Shown here: one piece after another, positions 52,801 through 58,800 of the stretch
Position numbering within the stretch: position 1 is the first letter of the stretch
Layout: each line of letters starts with the position of its first letter
Assembly: GCF_000002075.1 (NCBI RefSeq)
Contig: NW_004797508.1
Coordinates: forward strand, 25,681-89,680
Direction of reading: 5' to 3'
DNA length: 64,000 nucleotides
From: Aplysia californica
Taxonomy: Eukaryota > Mollusca > Gastropoda > Aplysiida > Aplysiidae
Translations under genes and position numbers: made by a program
Notes under the pieces: generated by a model
The model's database searches: none
The model's input: only the letters and a program-made list of their open reading frames with translations
What the model was told of the DNA's origin: nothing

Positions 52801-55800
52801 CGCACCAAAGACCTACAGACGACAAAACCATTGGAAAATACAACATGGGCAGCAGGTAATGAAATGATAGCGATAGTTTTCTCACTGCTTAAATGACATG
52901 CAACAACAACAACAGTATCAACAGAACCCAACAACAACTACTTTAATTCAAACAATCAAGGGAGCTCACTCACCGAGCAAGAGTGGGAAAATTCTGACTG
53001 ATATCTTGCAGGAACTGGAGGGCATCATTTGGAGGAGCAGACACGATCCTCTGGCTGGCTTGATAGCTTAGGTCTGTTGACGAGAAAAGTCATGTTGATG
53101 TAATAGAAACAGAACACCCTACTAGATACAGCAAAAGTCATTTCAAAAGGGAGAGCACTTGGCACTACTACCTGGACCACAGGCTGAGAGGAAATACTTC
53201 ACAAAAGTGAGACATGTCATATAATGTCCACAAGGATTCAAATGAATACTCGTGTGTGCTATATCAAGTTCAAAACATACTGCACAACAGTAACCACCAA
53301 CATGATACGTCTTCACAGATGAAACTCGTAAAAAGTAACTAATATGTCAACACCCCATACACCAAAAGATAACTGATTTTTACAACCTTCCCCTCTTACA
53401 AAATGGAGAAGGTTGAATTTTAAGCTAAAAGTCGGTTGCCATAAGAATAACAAAAACAATAATAAGACTGAACATGACAGTATACACATTTTTCACCCTT
53501 CATAGTACTTTGCATTCACTGACCACTGGAGGTCATACCGTAAGACCAGCTGGTATCATGCTGGGCAACAACACTGACCATCTTGGAGTTGCTTTGAGTT
53601 CTTTACCTTGTTTATCAGGGAAATTTTCAAGCTTCTTGGTTTGTTTGAGGAATTTTCAAGCTTTCCATCCACTTAGAAATAGATATATACACCAAATCTG
53701 GAGGTCTTGTCTTTTAAACGACCTAACATAATTTATGCGCGGTTAAATGAAACCCTAACATACCAATGGACCATGGGAGTCAATAACTCATTGAGAGCAG
53801 AACTCACCCTGAAGCTGCCAGACCTTGAAAGGAGTTAGTTCTGTGGCAGAATCCATGAGATGGTTTCGGAACTCTTTCAGCTCCGCTTTCAAATCAGGGT
53901 GGAGTTCTCTGGAAAGACATAAAAGCAAAGTTAAAAACAACATAATTTAACTCCCTGAGAATAATGTGATTATTGGTTACATTAGCAAAAACATAGTAAA
54001 TTTAACATAACTGACATCTAAGAAGATCTATACATTACATGACTCATCTTATAAATGTATAATTAATTATTTTCAACCAGTACATCCTCTTTGGCACTGG
54101 AATTCAGTTAAACAAAAAAATACCTAACTTTAGTCATGTCAATTGCATACTTCATCACTACTAAACAAACTCACAAGAGACAACAAAACTGAAAGACAGA
54201 AACAATAAAGTCGCAGTTTTATACCATCATCATCATTATTATTATTATTACGTGGGACGCTCAATGTTAAAAACAATCAGGAAACGACAAATGCAGTTTT
54301 AGCGACACCTGAATAGACATAAGGGTCTTGAACATCTAGCTCTCACTGGCAAAACTGAGGGCAAGCGAAGCAGGGGTAGGCCCAGAACAACATACTTAGG
54401 GAACCTAAACAAATGGGTAACAGGGAAGGATCAGGAAAACGTAGCTTTTTTTAGAACATCCGAGCAAAGGAATGAATGGAGAACCATGACCGCCGATGTC
54501 TGTCGCAGTTCTGGCACTGGATGATGATCATTATTATAATTATTATTGTAATTGCTATTATTATTGTAACTATAATTACTCTTTTATCTATACATCATAC
54601 ATTTTTACACCTGTTGTCATTCAAAAGAACTAAATGTCAAACTCCAAGAGCTTACTTCAGCTTTGAAAAGACAATGCCATCCACCTCCTCACCGTCATCT
54701 TCATCGTCTGATGCATCAGAGTCCCCACCACCTGAAACGGCAAACATACGATTCAAGAAACAATAAAAACACGATTATTGGAGTACCCTTTCAATACTTT
54801 CTTTTAAACAAACTACAAACTATATATTATGATAAGCACATGTAAATCTCTTTATACTCACATATCGACTACTCAGCATAAGGCTCCTTTTTTTTAGATA
54901 AGGACAATAGATGTGTGATAAGAAAGAAGGAGCAAACCATTCCAGAGCACCCGCTAACCACCCACATGTAAGACTCCATCAAACATCACTTTTCAAAACA
55001 GAGTAAGGCAGAGTCTTACACTAGGCAGTCAATATGTTTGAGTAATGGCAAGGGGTTTCACCTTGCACAAAAATAAAAAGGAGTGGAGTTGAGTTCTCTC
55101 AATTATCCCCGTCTTTCACCTAGTATGTATCCCACACAGCCCGGTTTAGCCTTGACACCCAGAATTGAAGCTTTCCATAACTTCTGTTTATGGTGGTGCA
55201 GCAGATATAGATCTTTATACCTTCTACTTTAGTATCATCTTTTGCTTTGTACTCGGTGCTCTTGATAGAAAGTTCCACTCCATAGCCAGACAGTCTCACT
55301 TTGTCAGGGCTTTGGTTCTGGGGAAGAGATGTACAAAAAAAATGTTAGTTTTGTCTAATTTTAGTAAAAGTTTTACCACACTTGCAACATTACTGGGTCT
55401 TATAAGTGATGAAGATTTGAGGTGTTATGAAAGAGTAAAGTACATAGAAAAGAAGGCGTAGAGATAAGGACAATAGATGTTTGATAGAAAGGAAAGAGCT
55501 TAATACACCACAGCACCCACCAACCAGAAAGACAGACTAGTAGTGACTCCATCCAACCATCCATGTCCTGCATGGGTTTCCCTGTTATTTCATCAATGGA
55601 GGCAAGATCAATTTCTCTTCAGGAATAAGATAATGAGACATACACATGAAAGACAGTAAACTGCGAGAACATAGGTTCAGCCTTTGATCTATTCTTTAGA
55701 ACAGCACAAACACACCTTGATGAAATGCCTCAACACATAGGTGATTTCCCCTCCAGATGCAAGCTTAGACAGGGCTGGGTGGAACTCTAGGAAACCTTTG

Positions 55801-58800
55801 GTGCCAATCTCTGCGTACAGGATGACCACTGCCTTCCTCTTGCCCGAGTTGGGGTAGATGTGGTCAAACTGATACAGTGGAGAAGGAGACCTAAGGGAAA
55901 ACATACAGAGTCATAGATTTTTCAAAGCAATTTACATTTTGTCTGCAAGCTGTTCACTTAGTATTAAGAACCAGAATGCAAAATTTTCAAGAGAAAGAAA
56001 AAAACCTGTTTCATTCTTATAAAAACTGTACCAACATTATGAAGTTTTCTTGCTTTTTTTCAACATTTTAAATTTGAATTTCAACTTAATATTTCTCGAG
56101 CACATGCAACAAATACCACAAATTTAAAAAACTGCAATTAAAAAATGAATTAAAAATTTTGTGCTAGTACCTTCAGGGATGTCAGTGAGAAAATGTGATA
56201 ACCCCTGAACTTTTCCCGTAAAACTAACAAAAATTCAAAATTGACCGGACATTCGGTTGAGTTGTGAGTAAGCATCAAAAACTACCTCACCTGATATTAT
56301 TAAAATGAGATACACACAGCAAGACACACATGTTTAAATATTATTTCACTTACCCCTAGTCATAAAAAATAGGATGACTGTTTGTTTGTTGTTAGTTTGT
56401 GTTTTAATCATCAGCGGCTTTACCCCCCGGACTATCGCGCCAACCGCAGATGCGAGCAGCGGGCTTTAGACAACTGCGCAAAGGCGCGGATCCCCAGAAT
56501 TCTGAAGCCCCTGACATTTGAATAACTTCTCTCTCTTGTCTCTTTATTTCTGAAAAAGCGTAGTTTGTCAACAATTCCCTCTACAGATGTATCCAGCTCA
56601 AGGGTTAGGAAGTTTAGTAGTTGAAGTCCTGGTGTTCCAGGTGGGTCGACATGTTCTGCAACTGTCGTCTTGGTTTGTCAGTTGGTAGACTGACATCCCT
56701 CGGCAACAGCAGGCGGGAGCACTATCTTGCAGGCTCGTTGTTCGCTCCAACGCCCACATCCAAAACCTTGAGCTAAAACTGTCAAGCAGACTTCGACCAT
56801 TGAAAACCCTTACAGGCACCACCTGGGGTGCCTCAAGGGAATGCATAAAGCCAATATATTATGCTACTTGTCGGTCAGCTATCAACTATTGTCCCCCTGC
56901 CTACATGCCTCTTGCCAAACCCTCCAACCTGCAGAAACTGGAAAGAAAGCAGAACGAAGCAGCAAGAATCATCACGGGCTGCTCAAAGGATACTCGTGTG
57001 GACAGCCCCCTCATCGAAGCAGACATTTTACCACTAAGGCATAAAGCTGATGCCTTGACTGCCATCTCACTCGAGAAGTCCATGCGTCTGCCGGTAACGA
57101 ATCAACGCAGAGCCTCCGCAACAAAATCAGTTCCCACGCGGACAGGCAAGTCGAACTGGAAAAAGCATGCTCAGAACCTCGTAGCCGAAACTGAACTGGA
57201 TACGTACCCACGTGAGGAGCTGGTTGTTTTACCCCCCACACAACCGTGGAAGGCTGCATCATGCATCCTGACTTTTAGCACTGATCTTGTCGTCGACTGC
57301 AAGCGTGCTGATGAACCAGCCGTCAGGAAAGCAGCAGTAGAGGCTACCATTCAATCGCTCCCCCTGCTCAATGTAGAAATCTGGACTGAAGGCTCAGCTA
57401 AGCACGGTACCGAGTATGGAGGCAGTGGAATACTGATCAAGACCGGTGATACCGAACTCGACCATCGTGTACCCGCGGGCAGGTATTGTTCCAGCAACAG
57501 GGCCGAGCTTGTCGCTCTCGACACAGCGCTGACCGTTTATGACGCCACAGCGCCAGAAGAAGGAGAGAGAGAGAGAGAAGTTCAGTAGTCTGGAAGTAAG
57601 GTGAATGTCTCTCATGCTAAAGTATCCAACTTAATTCCCCATTTCCTGCAGACAGTGTCAGTGGGTGGCTTTGGAGATTCTTTCTCGATACTCGATATTT
57701 CCACATCGTATTATCCCAAAACAGATGAGATGGAATGCTTAGCCTTTTTCAAAAACAATGAAGTACTCTGTGTGTACATTATGTTGTCAATGGTCTATTC
57801 TAGTGAATGAGCTGCCAGACTCACAACTACAACCGTGCAGATTCGAATCTCTTGGGAAACACACTTCATGCAACTTCTCCTCACTTCACTCTTGTTAAAA
57901 TGAGTTAATTACACAATTATGTGTCAAGTCAGCTCTGCTCCCAATCAAGCATGAGCTATTGGGTAGGTCAAATTTCCAAAAATTTATAAACTGAGTACTC
58001 TTTGAAACAATCGTAAGTGCATACAATCTGTCTCGAAACTAACCTTAGTAAGATCGAGAAGCATGTAAAACAAAACCCCCACTTTTGAACACCATTCACC
58101 CTTGTGGCTTACCTTGTAATAGCCGTTGTTAGAAGTTCCGACATTTCATTAGTGTCACAGGTATATTTTCCATTGACATCTATAAAGGATGAACAGTCTT
58201 TTTTTATTTCTATCTGTTCAACAATCTGAAAGCAACGAAAATCAAAGCTTGACAGATTTCTTGAGTAGAGATGTACACAAAAAAACGAAGGAAAATGTTT
58301 GGGTGACAAGGAACAGCATTTTATGAAACAGCATAATACATCAAATGATGTGATATTATTGATTTAGCATATTGTGTGAAGGGCCATGGGAAGTGTCATC
58401 AACAAGGTAGGGGGAACAGACGAAGACATCAAGGTCTGAATCCAAAATGCAAGAGCAGCATTCATCATCCTCAGGAATATATGGACGTCTAAGGAACTTG
58501 GATTGAACATCAAGCTGAGGATCTTCAAAACAAATGTGAAGACTGTGCTACTGTATGGTTCAGAGACATGGAGGCTCACAGCATCAGCAGCAAGGAAACT
58601 GCAGAGAAGGATAGTGGGGATCAAGTGGTTCAATTGAGTCACAAATGCTGAACTGTGGGAAACAACAAGCCAAAGGCCCGTAAAGGAAGACATACAGGTG
58701 AAAAAATGGAAATGGATAAGGCACACCCTGAGGTGACCCCCGACAAGCATCATCAGACAGGCTTTGACGTGGAATCCATAAGGAAAACATAAGAAAGGAA

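Noticed and set aside
56800-57588. 262-codon ORF as a host gene
   Set aside because: It reads as the end of a reverse transcriptase plus an RNase H fragment, lacks a proper beginning and end, and sits antisense in a UGGT intron, so it is a LINE remnant.
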